Positions 27,141 to 32,635 of a stretch of DNA of 64,000 bases are shown one piece after another. Numbering within the stretch: position 1 is the first letter of the stretch; each line of letters begins with the position of its first letter. The notes under the pieces were generated by a model. The model had not been told where the DNA came from, ran no database searches, and worked only from the letters and a program-made list of their open reading frames with translations. The stretch is from Leptolyngbya sp. Cla-17 (GTDB taxonomy: Bacteria; Cyanobacteriota; Cyanobacteriia; Leptolyngbyales; Leptolyngbyaceae): assembly GCF_016807185.1 (NCBI RefSeq), contig NZ_JAEVYN010000004.1:105416-169415 (forward strand), written 5' to 3'. Made by a program: the position numbers and the translations under genes.

Positions 27141-27262
27141 CCTCGTGCAAGTTGAAAAAGCGGTTGTGTCATACGCAGGATTTGAACCTGCAACCAATCG
27201 TTTATGAGACGATTGCTCTACCATTGAGCAAGTATGTAGGCTTTTCCGGTTAGGGCACGAAG
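27141..27262 (-). ncRNA. Y-RNA-like element b (encloses a tRNA-Met-like module)
   Basis: Minus strand. Outer helix CUUCGUGC / GCACGAGG (8 bp). 5' loop CCUAACC, 3' loop AACUU. Inner helix GGAAAAGC / GCUUUUUC (8 bp), then UACAUA. Inside lies a tRNA cloverleaf (27168-27238) whose first two acceptor pairs are broken because UACAUA replaces the normal 5' end. Confidence 0.75.
27168..27238 (-). tRNA. tRNA-Met(CAT)-like module
   Basis: D arm GCTCAATGGTAGAGC, anticodon arm ATCGT-CTCATAA-ACGAT, T arm GCAGG-TTCAAAT-CCTGC. Acceptor pairs 3-7 hold but pairs 1-2 do not. It may be a tRNA mimic within Y-like element b rather than a working tRNA. Confidence 0.7.
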
Positions 27263-27272
27263 TGAAAATAAG

Positions 27273-27473
27273 TTAACCGTAAACAGCTTCAGGACGAATG
27301 ATCAAATCACCGCTTGGACGACGATCAAGCACATAAGCAGAAAGACAATTGACGTTGACATCCAAATGCCGAGAGACTCGTTCTTTGACTGCCATATCAT
27401 TCATGCCTGCGGTAATTCCTAGTTGAGTTTCTGATAGGTCGAGCGATCGACCTTCAAATCGAATATGTACCAT
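27273..27473 (-). CDS. Small protein of unknown function (66 aa)
   Basis: Begins MVHIRFEGRSLDLSETQLGI and ends DRRPSGDLIIRPEAVYG, preceded by AGAGG. Compact and well formed, acidic/basic mix, no signal. Sits between MITE copy 2 and Y-like element b on the array strand. I do not recognise a domain. Its place in the middle of an RNA operon suggests an RNA-linked role, which is inference. Confidence 0.65.
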   Translation of the reverse strand: MVHIRFEGRSLDLSETQLGITAGMNDMAVKERVSRHLDVNVNCLSAYVLDRRPSGDLIIRPEAVYG

Positions 27474-27498
27474 TGCTATCACCTCTTGCTTATCAATA

Positions 27499-27590
27499 TA
27501 GCGTTTCCGGCTCCTGTGAGGTACAAACTAAAGGCTCAAACCCTTGCTCTCTATTATTCTGCCCGTACCTCATCCGACAGAAAACCGCTA
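27499..27590. mobile_element. MITE copy 2 (92 bp)
   Basis: Identical to 19719-19810, flanked by TA at 27497 and 27591. Inserted in the array between tRNA-Ser(GGA) and the 66-aa gene. Confidence 0.9.
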
Positions 27591-27599
27591 TAGGACAAC

Positions 27600-27684
27600 G
27601 GAAGGAGGAGGAGTCGAACCTCAATAGCGTTACACTATCCTCTGGTCTTCCAAACCAGTTGCCGTCCACACAGCCGCACCTTCC
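27600..27684 (-). tRNA. tRNA-Ser(GGA)
   Basis: 85 nt, long variable arm; anticodon arm CTGGT-TTGGAAG-ACCAG (minus strand), T loop TTCGACT. Last tRNA of the main array. Confidence 0.85.
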
Positions 27685-27690
27685 ATCAGC

Positions 27691-27792
27691 GGAAACTGGA
27701 GGAATCGAACCTCTACAGCATGAACTGCACGCCTGTTTACCCTACGGGAAGCAAGCTACGAGACAGGTTGCTGAGCTTCAGCTACAGCTTCC
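27691..27792 (-). tRNA. Aberrant class II tRNA with an insertion in the anticodon arm
   Basis: Acceptor GGAAGCT / AGTTTCC, T arm with loop TTCGATT and a long variable arm are readable. The anticodon stem CCTGT / ACAGG encloses 26 nt instead of 7, containing GTAGCTTGCTTCC, a dispersed-repeat-like sequence also seen at 30930. Identity cannot be assigned; probably inactive unless the insert is removed. Confidence 0.55.
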
Positions 27793-27799
27793 ATTTGGG

Positions 27800-27872
27800 G
27801 TGACTGACGAGAGTCGAACTCGCTAACACTGGTGTCACAGACCAGCCCCTCCACCACTTCGGGTTCAGTCAC
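27800..27872 (-). tRNA. tRNA-His(GTG)
   Basis: Acceptor CAG/GTG-type stem perfect (GTGACTG / CAGTCAC), anticodon loop CTGTGAC, stem CTGGT / ACCAG. Confidence 0.85.
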
Positions 27873-27875
27873 AGT

Positions 27876-28039
27876 GGATCTGATCGGAATCGAACCGATC
27901 TCCTCCCGATGAGAATTGCACTCATCCCTCGTACAAGTTCACAAAGCTGTTTTTGCTTCTTGACAGGAAGTTAGTATGTAAGCTTTGTCGGTTAGGGTAC
28001 AAGGTGGTTTAGGCGCTCTGCCACTAGAGCTACAGACCC
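27876..28039 (-). tRNA. tRNA halves separated by Y-like element c
   Basis: 5' half GGGTCTG plus D arm GCTC-TAGTGGCA-GAGC (28039-28005) and 3' half with T arm ATCGG-TTCGATT-CCGAT and acceptor CAGATCC (27876-27900). The acceptor strands pair (one G-U). Between them lie Y-like element c and a GATGAG / CTCATC hairpin where the anticodon arm should be; that loop (TGCAATT) has no U33. Read as one 164-nt RNA in which a Y stem replaces the anticodon domain. Confidence 0.5.
27927..28004 (-). ncRNA. Y-RNA-like element c
   Basis: Minus strand. Outer helix CCUUGUAC / GUACGAGG (8 bp). 5' loop CCUAACCG, 3' loop GAACUU. Inner helix ACAAAGCU / AGCUUUGU (8 bp), then UACAUA and a small CUUC-CUGUCAA-GAAG hairpin. 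Same conserved elements as a, b and d with different helix sequences. Confidence 0.75.
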
Positions 28040-28049
28040 AGGGTTGGTG

Positions 28050-28121
28050 GATTCTGGTCGGATTTGAACCGACATCTTTCTGCTTGCAAGGCAGACGCTT
28101 TCCCAGTTAAGCTACAGACCC
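28050..28121 (-). tRNA. tRNA-Ala(TGC)
   Basis: Anticodon arm TCTGC-CTTGCAA-GCAGA, T loop TTCAAAT; one mismatch in the acceptor (pair 3). Confidence 0.8.
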
Positions 28122-28128
28122 CTATGGC

Positions 28129-28200
28129 AGGAGTGGTAGGGATCGAACCTACACAAGTCGATTTAGAAGATCGATGCCCTTTCCATTAGGCGACACTCCC
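28129..28200 (-). tRNA. tRNA-Arg(TCT)
   Basis: Anticodon arm TCGAT-CTTCTAA-ATCGA, T arm GTAGG-TTCGATC-CCTAC. Confidence 0.85.
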
Positions 28201-28210
28201 AAAAGTTGGT

Positions 28211-28281
28211 AGTCCTGGCAGGATTTGAACCCGCAACCCGGTTCTTGTAAGGAACTCGCTCCACCATTGAGCTACAGGACT
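28211..28281 (-). tRNA. tRNA-Val(TAC)
   Basis: Perfect acceptor AGTCCTG / CAGGACT, anticodon loop CTTACAA. Confidence 0.85.
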
Positions 28282-28311
28282 ATAAGAGCCATTGCCTTTC
28301 GGCACGCTCAA

Positions 28312-28382
28312 GCGATCGATGGGACTCGAACCCATGCGCTGAGACTGGCAGACTCAGATGCTCGCCGCTACATCACGATCGC
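28312..28382 (-). tRNA. tRNA-Gly(GCC)
   Basis: Acceptor GCGATCG / CGATCGC (a HIP1-like palindrome), anticodon loop CTGCCAG. Confidence 0.85.
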
Positions 28383-28389
28383 GTTTGGT

Positions 28390-28459
28390 ATGGACAGTGG
28401 GACTCGAACCCACACCAAGAGGTTGGAAGCCTCACATGCTACCGCTACACCACGTCCAC
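28390..28459 (-). tRNA. tRNA-Gly(TCC)
   Basis: Anticodon loop CTTCCAA, T arm GTGGG-TTCGAGT-CCCAC. Confidence 0.85.
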
Positions 28460-28467
28460 ATTCTGGG

Positions 28468-28539
28468 GCTGACGACAGGAGTTGAACCTGCAACCTTTCG
28501 CTTACAAGGCGATTGCTCTGTCGACTGAGCTACACCAGC
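28468..28539 (-). tRNA. tRNA-Thr(TGT)
   Basis: Anticodon loop CTTGTAA, T loop TTCAACT, acceptor pairs with G-U. Confidence 0.85.
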
Positions 28540-28548
28540 ACGTTTGGA

Positions 28549-28619
28549 TCAGACGATGGGGTTTGAACCCATATCGGGAGCGTACCAAGCCCCTGTGTTG
28601 ACCGTTACACCACATCTGC
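28549..28619 (-). tRNA. tRNA-Thr(GGT)
   Basis: Anticodon loop TTGGTAC; anticodon stem has one mismatch. Confidence 0.75.
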
Positions 28620-28626
28620 ATCTGGA

Positions 28627-28697
28627 GCAGGCGACAGGAGTTGAACCTGCATGAAGGCTGTACGAGAGCCTCATGTTGCCCGTTACATCACACCTGC
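28627..28697 (-). tRNA. tRNA-Thr(CGT)
   Basis: Anticodon arm AGGCT-CTCGTAC-AGCCT, T loop TTCAACT. Confidence 0.85.
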
Positions 28698-28704
28698 ATT
28701 TGGA

Positions 28705-28776
28705 CGCGGGGGTGAGAGTTGCACTCACTGATCGCAGCTTATGAGACTGCCGAGCCGCTCTTGCTCTATCCCCGCT
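28705..28776 (-). tRNA. tRNA-Met(CAT), unusual T loop
   Basis: Anticodon arm GCAGT-CTCATAA-GCTGC. First acceptor pair is a mismatch, as in initiators, but the anticodon stem lacks three G-C pairs. T loop reads TGCAACT instead of TTC-type. Confidence 0.7.
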
Positions 28777-28778
28777 AT

Positions 28779-28851
28779 ACCCCCGGCGAGAGTCGAACTC
28801 GCAACAATCCGGGTTTAAGCCGGACACGTCTGCCAATTGCGTCACAGGGGC
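28779..28851 (-). tRNA. tRNA-Leu(TAA) on a short-variable-loop body
   Basis: Anticodon arm TCCGG-CTTAAAC-CCGGA, 73 nt, no long variable arm although bacterial Leu tRNAs are class II. Confidence 0.75.
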
Positions 28852-28858
28852 ATTTGGT

Positions 28859-28930
28859 AGGTTGTATAGGGTTTGAACCTATGCACTTCCGCTTAAGAGG
28901 CGGCTGCTCTACCAACTGAGCTAACAACCC
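28859..28930 (-). tRNA. tRNA-Lys(CTT)
   Basis: Anticodon loop CTCTTAA, acceptor GGGTTGT / ACAACCT. Confidence 0.85.
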
Positions 28931-28941
28931 GAAGCATTGGT

Positions 28942-29013
28942 GGGTCGCCAGAGATTTGAACTCTGATCTGTCTGCTTAAAAGGCAGCCACTCTAACCGTT
29001 GAGCTAACGACCC
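28942..29013 (-). tRNA. tRNA-Lys(TTT)
   Basis: Anticodon loop CTTTTAA, T arm CAGAG-TTCAAAT-CTCTG. Confidence 0.85.
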
Positions 29014-29020
29014 GAATGGT

Positions 29021-29091
29021 CTGAGTGGTAGGGATTGAACCTACGACCTCCGGTTCCCCGAACCGACGTGCTGCTGCTGCACTACACTCAG
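29021..29091 (-). tRNA. tRNA-Pro(GGG) with C33
   Basis: Five-pair stem TCGGT / ACCGG holds loop TCGGGGA, so position 33 is C. Acceptor CTGAGTG / CACTCAG is perfect. Confidence 0.75.
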
Positions 29092-29100
29092 ATATTTGGT

Positions 29101-29174
29101 GCACCGAGCAGGAGTCGAACCTGCTAATAACACGCTTATCGGGCGTGCGCGTCCACCACTTCCGCCTTCGGTGC
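29101..29174 (-). tRNA. tRNA-Ile(GAT) with C33
   Basis: Stem CACGC / GCGTG, loop CCGATAA; acceptor GCACCGA / TCGGTGC perfect. Position 33 is C. Confidence 0.78.
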
Positions 29175-29179
29175 TTGGT

Positions 29180-29252
29180 ACTCCCGACAGGATTTGAACC
29201 TGCATAATCTAGGCTCTCGACCTAGCACGTATTCCAGTTTCGTCACGGGAGC
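29180..29252 (-). tRNA. tRNA-Leu(GAG), class I body, C33
   Basis: Stem CTAGG / CCTAG, loop TCGAGAG. Same short body as the other Leu tRNAs here. Confidence 0.75.
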
Positions 29253-29258
29253 ATCAGT

Positions 29259-29331
29259 ACCCTTGGTGGGAGTCGAACCCACAAAATCTGGTCTCTGAAG
29301 CCAGCACGTCTGCCAGTTCCGTCACAAGGGC
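29259..29331 (-). tRNA. tRNA-Leu(CAG), class I body
   Basis: Anticodon loop TTCAGAG, T arm GTGGG-TTCGACT-CCCAC, 73 nt. Confidence 0.78.
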
Positions 29332-29338
29332 AAATGGT

Positions 29339-29410
29339 CGGGATGGTAGGATTTGAACCCACGACTCCTTGGTCCCAAACCAAGGCTTCTGACCACTGAA
29401 TTACATCCCG
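29339..29410 (-). tRNA. tRNA-Pro(TGG)
   Basis: Anticodon arm CTTGG-TTTGGGA-CCAAG, perfect acceptor CGGGATG / CATCCCG. Confidence 0.85.
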
Positions 29411-29419
29411 ATGCTTGGT

Positions 29420-29492
<73 letters not shown>

Positions 29493-29501
29493 ATAGTTGG
29501 T

Positions 29502-29574
29502 ACTCCTGGTGGGAATCGAACCCACACGTGACTGTTTTTGAGACAGCCGCCTCTTCCGATTGGGCTACAGGAGT
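29502..29574 (-). tRNA. tRNA-Leu(CAA), class I body
   Basis: Anticodon loop CTCAAAA, acceptor ACTCCTG / CAGGAGT perfect, 73 nt. Confidence 0.8.
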
Positions 29575-29580
29575 GAGAGA

Positions 29581-29625
29581 TGGGAGGAATACAGGGGATT
29601 GACCCAGGCGACTGTTTACCTCCCA
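29581..29625 (-). other. 45-nt armless tRNA-like unit
   Basis: Perfect 7-bp acceptor TGGGAGG / CCTCCCA encloses only 31 nt with one T-arm-like hairpin (GGGTCAATCCCC). D and anticodon arms are absent. Deletion product or a minimal tRNA mimic that may act as a processing spacer. Confidence 0.5.
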
Positions 29626-29627
29626 AC

Positions 29628-29698
29628 TGCCTCGCCAGGATTTGAACCTGGAACTTCGCTTTCAAAGAGCGGGATGTTGCCAGTTACACCACAAGGCA
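29628..29698 (-). tRNA. tRNA-Gln(TTG)
   Basis: Anticodon loop CTTTGAA, T arm CCAGG-TTCAAAT-CCTGG. Confidence 0.85.
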
Positions 29699-29703
29699 TT
29701 GGA

Positions 29704-29775
29704 TGCAGGAGTTGGGGTCGAACCAACCTCTCTCTGATTCAGAGTCAGAGCGACTTGCCAATCGTCCATCCTGCA
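29704..29775 (-). tRNA. tRNA-Gln(CTG)
   Basis: Anticodon arm TCTGA-CTCTGAA-TCAGA, perfect acceptor TGCAGGA / TCCTGCA. Confidence 0.85.
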
Positions 29776-29784
29776 ATAAATGGC

Positions 29785-29855
29785 TGCCCCGGCAGGGATT
29801 GAACCTGCGACCGTTCGCTTAACAGGCGATCGCTCCGCCATTGAGCTATGGGGCA
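29785..29855 (-). tRNA. tRNA-Asn(GTT)
   Basis: Anticodon loop CTGTTAA, T loop TTCAATC. Confidence 0.85.
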
Positions 29856-29880
29856 CTACAATTTCCCTGACCTCAGGGAT

Positions 29881-29952
29881 GGGAACGGCAGGAATCGAAC
29901 CCGCGTCTCCAGGGCTTCAACCTGGCGCTAAACCCAGCTCAGCTACATTCCC
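29881..29952 (-). tRNA. tRNA-Phe(GAA)
   Basis: Anticodon arm CCAGG-TTGAAGC-CCTGG. Confidence 0.85.
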
Positions 29953-29959
29953 AATTGGC

Positions 29960-30042
29960 GGAGGCTAAGAGAATCGAACTCTTGACGGTCTCACCCGCAG
30001 GCGTTTTCAAGACGCTTTCCTCGTCCATGCCGGACAACCTCC
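29960..30042 (-). tRNA. tRNA-Ser(TGA)
   Basis: 83 nt with long variable arm, anticodon loop CTTGAAA. Confidence 0.85.
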
Positions 30043-30051
30043 ATGAGTGGC

Positions 30052-30123
30052 GAGAACGGAAGGAGTTGAACCTTCACTCTTCGGTTTCGTAGACCGAGAT
30101 GTTTGCCGTTACACTACGTTCTC
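30052..30123 (-). tRNA. tRNA-Arg(ACG)
   Basis: Anticodon arm TCGGT-CTACGAA-ACCGA; A34 expected to be deaminated to inosine. Confidence 0.85.
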
Positions 30124-30129
30124 AAAGGC

Positions 30130-30209
30130 GGAGAGCAGTGGACTCGAACCACAATTGTTCATCCATCTGTTTAGCAAACAGCGCCGATCGCCTGATCGGG
30201 TTACTCTCC
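30130..30209 (-). tRNA. tRNA-Ser(GCT)
   Basis: 80 nt, long variable arm, anticodon loop TTGCTAA. Confidence 0.85.
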
Positions 30210-30234
30210 ATCGCATTGCAATCAAACCGTTGGT

Positions 30235-30315
30235 AGGTCGGGCAGGAGTCGCACCTGCAACGCAAGAAGCGGCTGTTTTACAGACAGTTGCCCCCGCTGA
30301 TAGGCGAGCCGACCT
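30235..30315 (-). tRNA. tRNA-Tyr(GTA)
   Basis: 81 nt, class II variable arm, anticodon loop CTGTAAA, perfect acceptor AGGTCGG / CCGACCT. T loop TGCGACT lacks the TTC. Confidence 0.83.
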
Positions 30316-30354
30316 ATGCTTGTTGATTGCTGCTCAAGTCTGAGCAAGTTTGGC

Positions 30355-30427
30355 AGTGCCGACGGGGGTTAAACCCGCAAACGCAGCATTGAAAGTGCTG
30401 TGGCTTTACCGATTTGCCTACGGCACC
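30355..30427 (-). tRNA. tRNA-Glu(TTC)
   Basis: Anticodon arm CAGCA-CTTTCAA-TGCTG; T loop TTTAACC has U at position 56. Confidence 0.8.
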
Positions 30428-30441
30428 AAACCTTGAGATTT

Positions 30442-30570
30442 CTATAGCGTGCAAGTTTGAGAAGCTGTTTTTTCCAACCTCCAAGTTAGCGGAGGTTGTA
30501 GGATCTGAACCCACTTCGCTGTTCAGGCGAATGACCATATGTAGGCTTCTCGGATGAGGGCACACCGTAG
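30442..30570 (-). ncRNA. Y-RNA-like element d with permuted tRNA-like module
   Basis: Minus strand. Outer helix GUGUGC / GCACGC, extendable to about 11 pairs with one mismatch. 5' loop CCUCAUCC, 3' loop AAACUU. Inner helix GAGAAGC / GCUUCUC, then UACAUA. Inside, in order: a hairpin UUCGC-CUGAACA-GCGAA like a Phe anticodon arm, a T arm GUGGG-UUCAGAU-CCUAC, then AACCUCC-GCUAACUU-GGAGGUU, an acceptor stem whose two strands are joined by a loop. No D arm is seen. A tRNA-like domain closed at its acceptor end is the layout described for bacterial YrlA RNAs. Confidence 0.78.
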
Positions 30571-30573
30571 AAC

Positions 30574-30643
30574 GCACAGACCAGGATTTGAACCCGAACA
30601 AAAGGCTTTGGAGACCCTTGTGCTGCCGTTACACCATCTGTGC
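30574..30643 (-). tRNA. tRNA-Trp(CCA)
   Basis: Anticodon loop CTCCAAA, perfect acceptor GCACAGA / TCTGTGC; T stem weak. Confidence 0.8.
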
Positions 30644-30649
30644 AATGGT

Positions 30650-30720
30650 CGCAGTGGTGGGAGTCGAACCCACATAGCCTCAGTTATGAGCTGAGTACCT
30701 TGCCGTTAGGTGACACTGCA
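30650..30720 (-). tRNA. tRNA-Met(CAT) (or Ile2)
   Basis: Anticodon arm CTCAG-CTCATAA-CTGAG. Could be elongator Met or a lysidine-modified Ile; not decidable here. Confidence 0.8.
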
Positions 30721-30729
30721 ATAATTGGA

Positions 30730-30800
30730 CTCCAGGGAGAGAATCGAACTCTCGCTAGTTGGTTTTGCAGACCAACGCCTTCCCACTTGGCGACCTGGAG
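30730..30800 (-). tRNA. tRNA-Cys(GCA)
   Basis: Anticodon arm TTGGT-CTGCAAA-ACCAA, perfect acceptor CTCCAGG / CCTGGAG. Confidence 0.85.
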
Positions 30801-30838
30801 ATGTGGTGGAAATGTGGTGGAGATGTGGTGGAGATGTG
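30799..30838 (-). repeat. 11-bp tandem repeat built from a tRNA 3' end with CCA
   Basis: On the minus strand CATCTCCACCA occurs twice and CATTTCCACCA once in tandem, then a partial copy. CATCTCC is the acceptor 3' strand of the tRNA-like unit upstream and CCA is its encoded end, so the 3' terminus has been copied three times. Confidence 0.75.
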
Positions 30839-30905
30839 GGGAATTGAACCCCAATCCTGCAACCGTCCATTTGTTGGTTTCGGAGCAGGTGATGCCAATC
30901 CACCC
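30830..30905 (-). tRNA. Aberrant tRNA-Arg(CCG)-like unit with insert
   Basis: D arm GTGG-ATTGGCA-TCAC, loop CTCCGAA (Arg CCG), T arm TGGGG-TTCAATT-CCCCA and 3' CATCTCCACCA are present. A 19-nt segment lies between anticodon loop and CAGG, and no 5' strand pairs with CATCTCC. Probably non-functional. Confidence 0.45.
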
Positions 30906-30913
30906 CCACGAGC

Positions 30914-31007
30914 GAGGATGACAGGGTTTGTAGCTTGCTTCCGCGAAGCGGTACCTGTGGCTACTTGTTTCGGAAACAAGTACTCTGTCCATCTGAGTTA
31001 CATCCTC
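30914..31007 (-). tRNA. tRNA-Arg(CCG) with an insertion in the T loop
   Basis: Acceptor GAGGATG / CATCCTC perfect; anticodon arm CTTGT-TTCCGAA-ACAAG. The T stem ACAGG / CCTGT encloses about 28 nt containing a GTAGCTTGCTTCC repeat in place of a 7-nt loop. Confidence 0.6.
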
Positions 31008-31013
31008 ATTGGG

Positions 31014-31086
31014 AGCATCGACGGGAGTTGCACCCGCTTCTCCATGCTTGAGAGGCACGGCGACTTCTCTAGTCGTCCACGATGCT
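31014..31086 (-). tRNA. tRNA-Glu(CTC)
   Basis: Stem CGTGC / GCATG, loop CTCTCAA, perfect acceptor AGCATCG / CGATGCT; T loop TGCAACT lacks the TTC. Confidence 0.78.
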
Positions 31087-31149
31087 ACAAGGCTTTCTAA
31101 GTGATGATTTTGTGAGAACCACAAGCAATCATTCATTGAAAGCTAAGGC

Positions 31150-31224
31150 GGGGATGATGGGATTTGAACCCACGATCTTTCGCTCGACAGGCGACTGCTT
31201 TGAACCGGACTAAGCTACACCCCC
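31150..31224 (-). tRNA. tRNA-Asp(GTC)
   Basis: Anticodon loop CTGTCGA, T loop TTCAAAT. First tRNA of the array after a leader of about 275 nt. Confidence 0.83.
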
Positions 31225-31497
31225 AAGGTGGCGATTCAGTTTTCAAGGTGCAAGTTGCTGATGAATCAGCAGGAATTAGAAGAAGCAACGCCGTTCCAGG
31301 GTATAAGTTTGCTAAAGGTGGCGGAGTGCTTGTGTGCGTTGAATGGAAAATAACGTTCCCTGATTCAATGCGTTGTCTTGAAGTGGCGTGGAAGTGCCAG
31401 AAGGATAAGTGGGTAAGAACTCTAAGAACCTCAAGAGACCATTGTTTTTAGTAAGGGAGTGAGTGTTCATTGGATTAGCTCATCTGTGTTTCGTCTC

Positions 31498-31547
31498 ATA
31501 CTACAAATATAATACAATACACTACAAGGTGTCAAGGGGGTACTACA
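31498..31547 (-). promoter_or_regulatory. tRNA-array promoter covered by three TACTACA boxes
   Basis: On the minus strand TTGACA (31530-31535) and TTATAT (31507-31512) are 17 bp apart, a near-consensus sigma-70 promoter firing into the array. Boxes ATACTACA at 31498, ACACTACA at 31519 and GTACTACA at 31540 are spaced exactly 21 bp, two helical turns, covering start site, spacer and upstream edge. The same box occurs as a palindrome before the regulator at 32953. Between here and 31225 is untranslated leader; I see no gene in it. Confidence 0.75.
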
Positions 31548-31618
31548 ACTTCTTTGGGACGGGAGAGAACGACTGTTTAAAAAATACTTGTATCGCTCTC
31601 TCCCGCTGGATTTGCTCA

Positions 31619-32005
31619 CTATGCCGGAGAGGAAATGTGGGCTTCGCTCATCTGCCACAACTTGTAGATCAAGAACTCGGTGCGATCGCTCATCACCGTC
31701 AAGAACATTCCTTCGTGAGCGTCCTTGCTCTCAGCGACCCAGCTACCGCTGAAGTTAACTTCTACAAAATCGTTATCGACAGGAAAGACAGTTGCGGTGG
31801 AGTTGCATTCCTGCTGCAACGCTATTTCCAGCCCCTCCAGTGCGGGCAAATCCGAAGGTAATAGAAAGGAAGCACGACTGGGTTCAACATGGATCGATCG
31901 CCCTAACCGCACCGCCAGGAGGACTCGCTGGGCAATCAACAGTTCAGGGTTGGTCATGGTCCGCTCCATAAACAGCCCAACATCGGTGTAGTTCAGCTTC
32001 AACAT
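31619..32005 (-). CDS. Unknown protein downstream of HNH gene
   Basis: 128 residues, GGAGG 8 nt before ATG. LLIAQRVLLAVRLGRSIHVE and VEVNFSGSWVAESKDAHEGM suggest a small alpha/beta domain. No recognised family. Lies 27 bp after the HNH gene on the same strand and just upstream of the array promoter. Confidence 0.65.
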   Translation of the reverse strand: MLKLNYTDVGLFMERTMTNPELLIAQRVLLAVRLGRSIHVEPSRASFLLPSDLPALEGLEIALQQECNSTATVFPVDNDFVEVNFSGSWVAESKDAHEGMFLTVMSDRTEFLIYKLWQMSEAHISSPA

Positions 32006-32031
32006 CGGTCTTGCCTCCTTCTTGGTTGAGG

Positions 32032-32562
32032 TCAGGTGTCAACAGGTTGCTGTTCTTTCCAGAACTGTTCAGCAAAGGTGATCGCAGGATGCATCGGTGC
32101 TTTGAGTTTGGTTCTGAGCACCATTCCGGTTTCATGCAGGAGGCGATCGCCCTTAGCCGAGTTGCACTTCTCGCAGGCGGTCACCACGTTGTCCCAAGTA
32201 TGGGTTCCGCCTTTTGAGCGGGGAATGACGTGATCCAGCGTCAGATGCTTGGTACTGCCACAGTACTGACAGGCGTGGTTGTCGCGGCGAAAGACTTCCC
32301 GACGATTAACTGGAGGCACTTTCCAATGCCGCTCTGGATTGCCGCTGGTCAAACGAATGTGGTCTGGAATTTGTAGTACGACACTGGGCGAGCGTACTTC
32401 CCATTGCTGGCTGCTGCTAAACTCTAGAGTCTCTGCCTGTCCGGTAACCAGAAGCACGATCGCCCGTTTAAGGTTGATTCGCGCCAGGGGCAGGTAGTTC
32501 TTAGAAAACACCACCACCTGGTTCTGAAGTATTGGAATTTTCTGTCGCTGCTCGGTCTGCAT
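32032..32562 (-). CDS. HNH endonuclease
   Basis: 176 residues. HNH core: CQYCGSTKHLTLDHVIPRSK, followed by GGTHTWDNVVTACEKCNSAK, with two CxxC zinc pairs and the catalytic His. N-terminal half is a beta-rich domain (NQVVVFSKNYLPLARINLKR) common to stand-alone cyanobacterial HNH proteins of the McrA type. GAGGAG precedes ATG. HNH genes often sit at one end of tRNA arrays; whether this one nicks DNA for array mobility is unknown. Confidence 0.85.
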   Translation of the reverse strand: MQTEQRQKIPILQNQVVVFSKNYLPLARINLKRAIVLLVTGQAETLEFSSSQQWEVRSPSVVLQIPDHIRLTSGNPERHWKVPPVNRREVFRRDNHACQYCGSTKHLTLDHVIPRSKGGTHTWDNVVTACEKCNSAKGDRLLHETGMVLRTKLKAPMHPAITFAEQFWKEQQPVDT

Positions 32563-32573
32563 GAGTTTCTCCT

Positions 32574-32614
32574 CAAAAAATAACCCCCGCCTCTGAGCAC
32601 CAGGAGCGGGGGTT
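32574..32614 (-). terminator. Strong terminator upstream of the HNH gene
   Basis: On the minus strand AACCCCCGC / GCGGGGGTT hairpin followed by ATTTTTT. It lies inside the transcription unit, between a possible small gene (32854-32636) and the HNH gene, so it may attenuate HNH expression. Confidence 0.75.
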
Positions 32615-32635
32615 GGGAAGTGGCTATGGGTTTCC

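Noticed and set aside
27973..28001. GTTAGGG core suggesting integron attC sites
   Set aside because: Only two of four copies contain it, the final pyrimidine is missing, and the paired-helix model explains all four.
27876..28039. Group I intron in a tRNA
   Set aside because: The 78-nt insert is far too short and lacks group I core elements.
30799..30838. CRISPR-like repeat
   Set aside because: Units are contiguous 11-mers without spacers and match a tRNA 3' end.
30830..30905. Fragment of tmRNA
   Set aside because: T arm and CCA end are generic; no tag frame, pseudoknots or 5' GGGGCTG partner is present.
31247..31275. Fifth Y-like element suggested by AACTTGCACC after a TGCTGA/TCAGCA hairpin
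   Set aside because: No 5' partner for the outer helix and no UACAUA element could be found.
31164..31451. 95-codon plus-strand open frame in the array leader
   Set aside because: Starts inside tRNA-Asp, opposes array transcription and has no ribosome site or recognisable domain.
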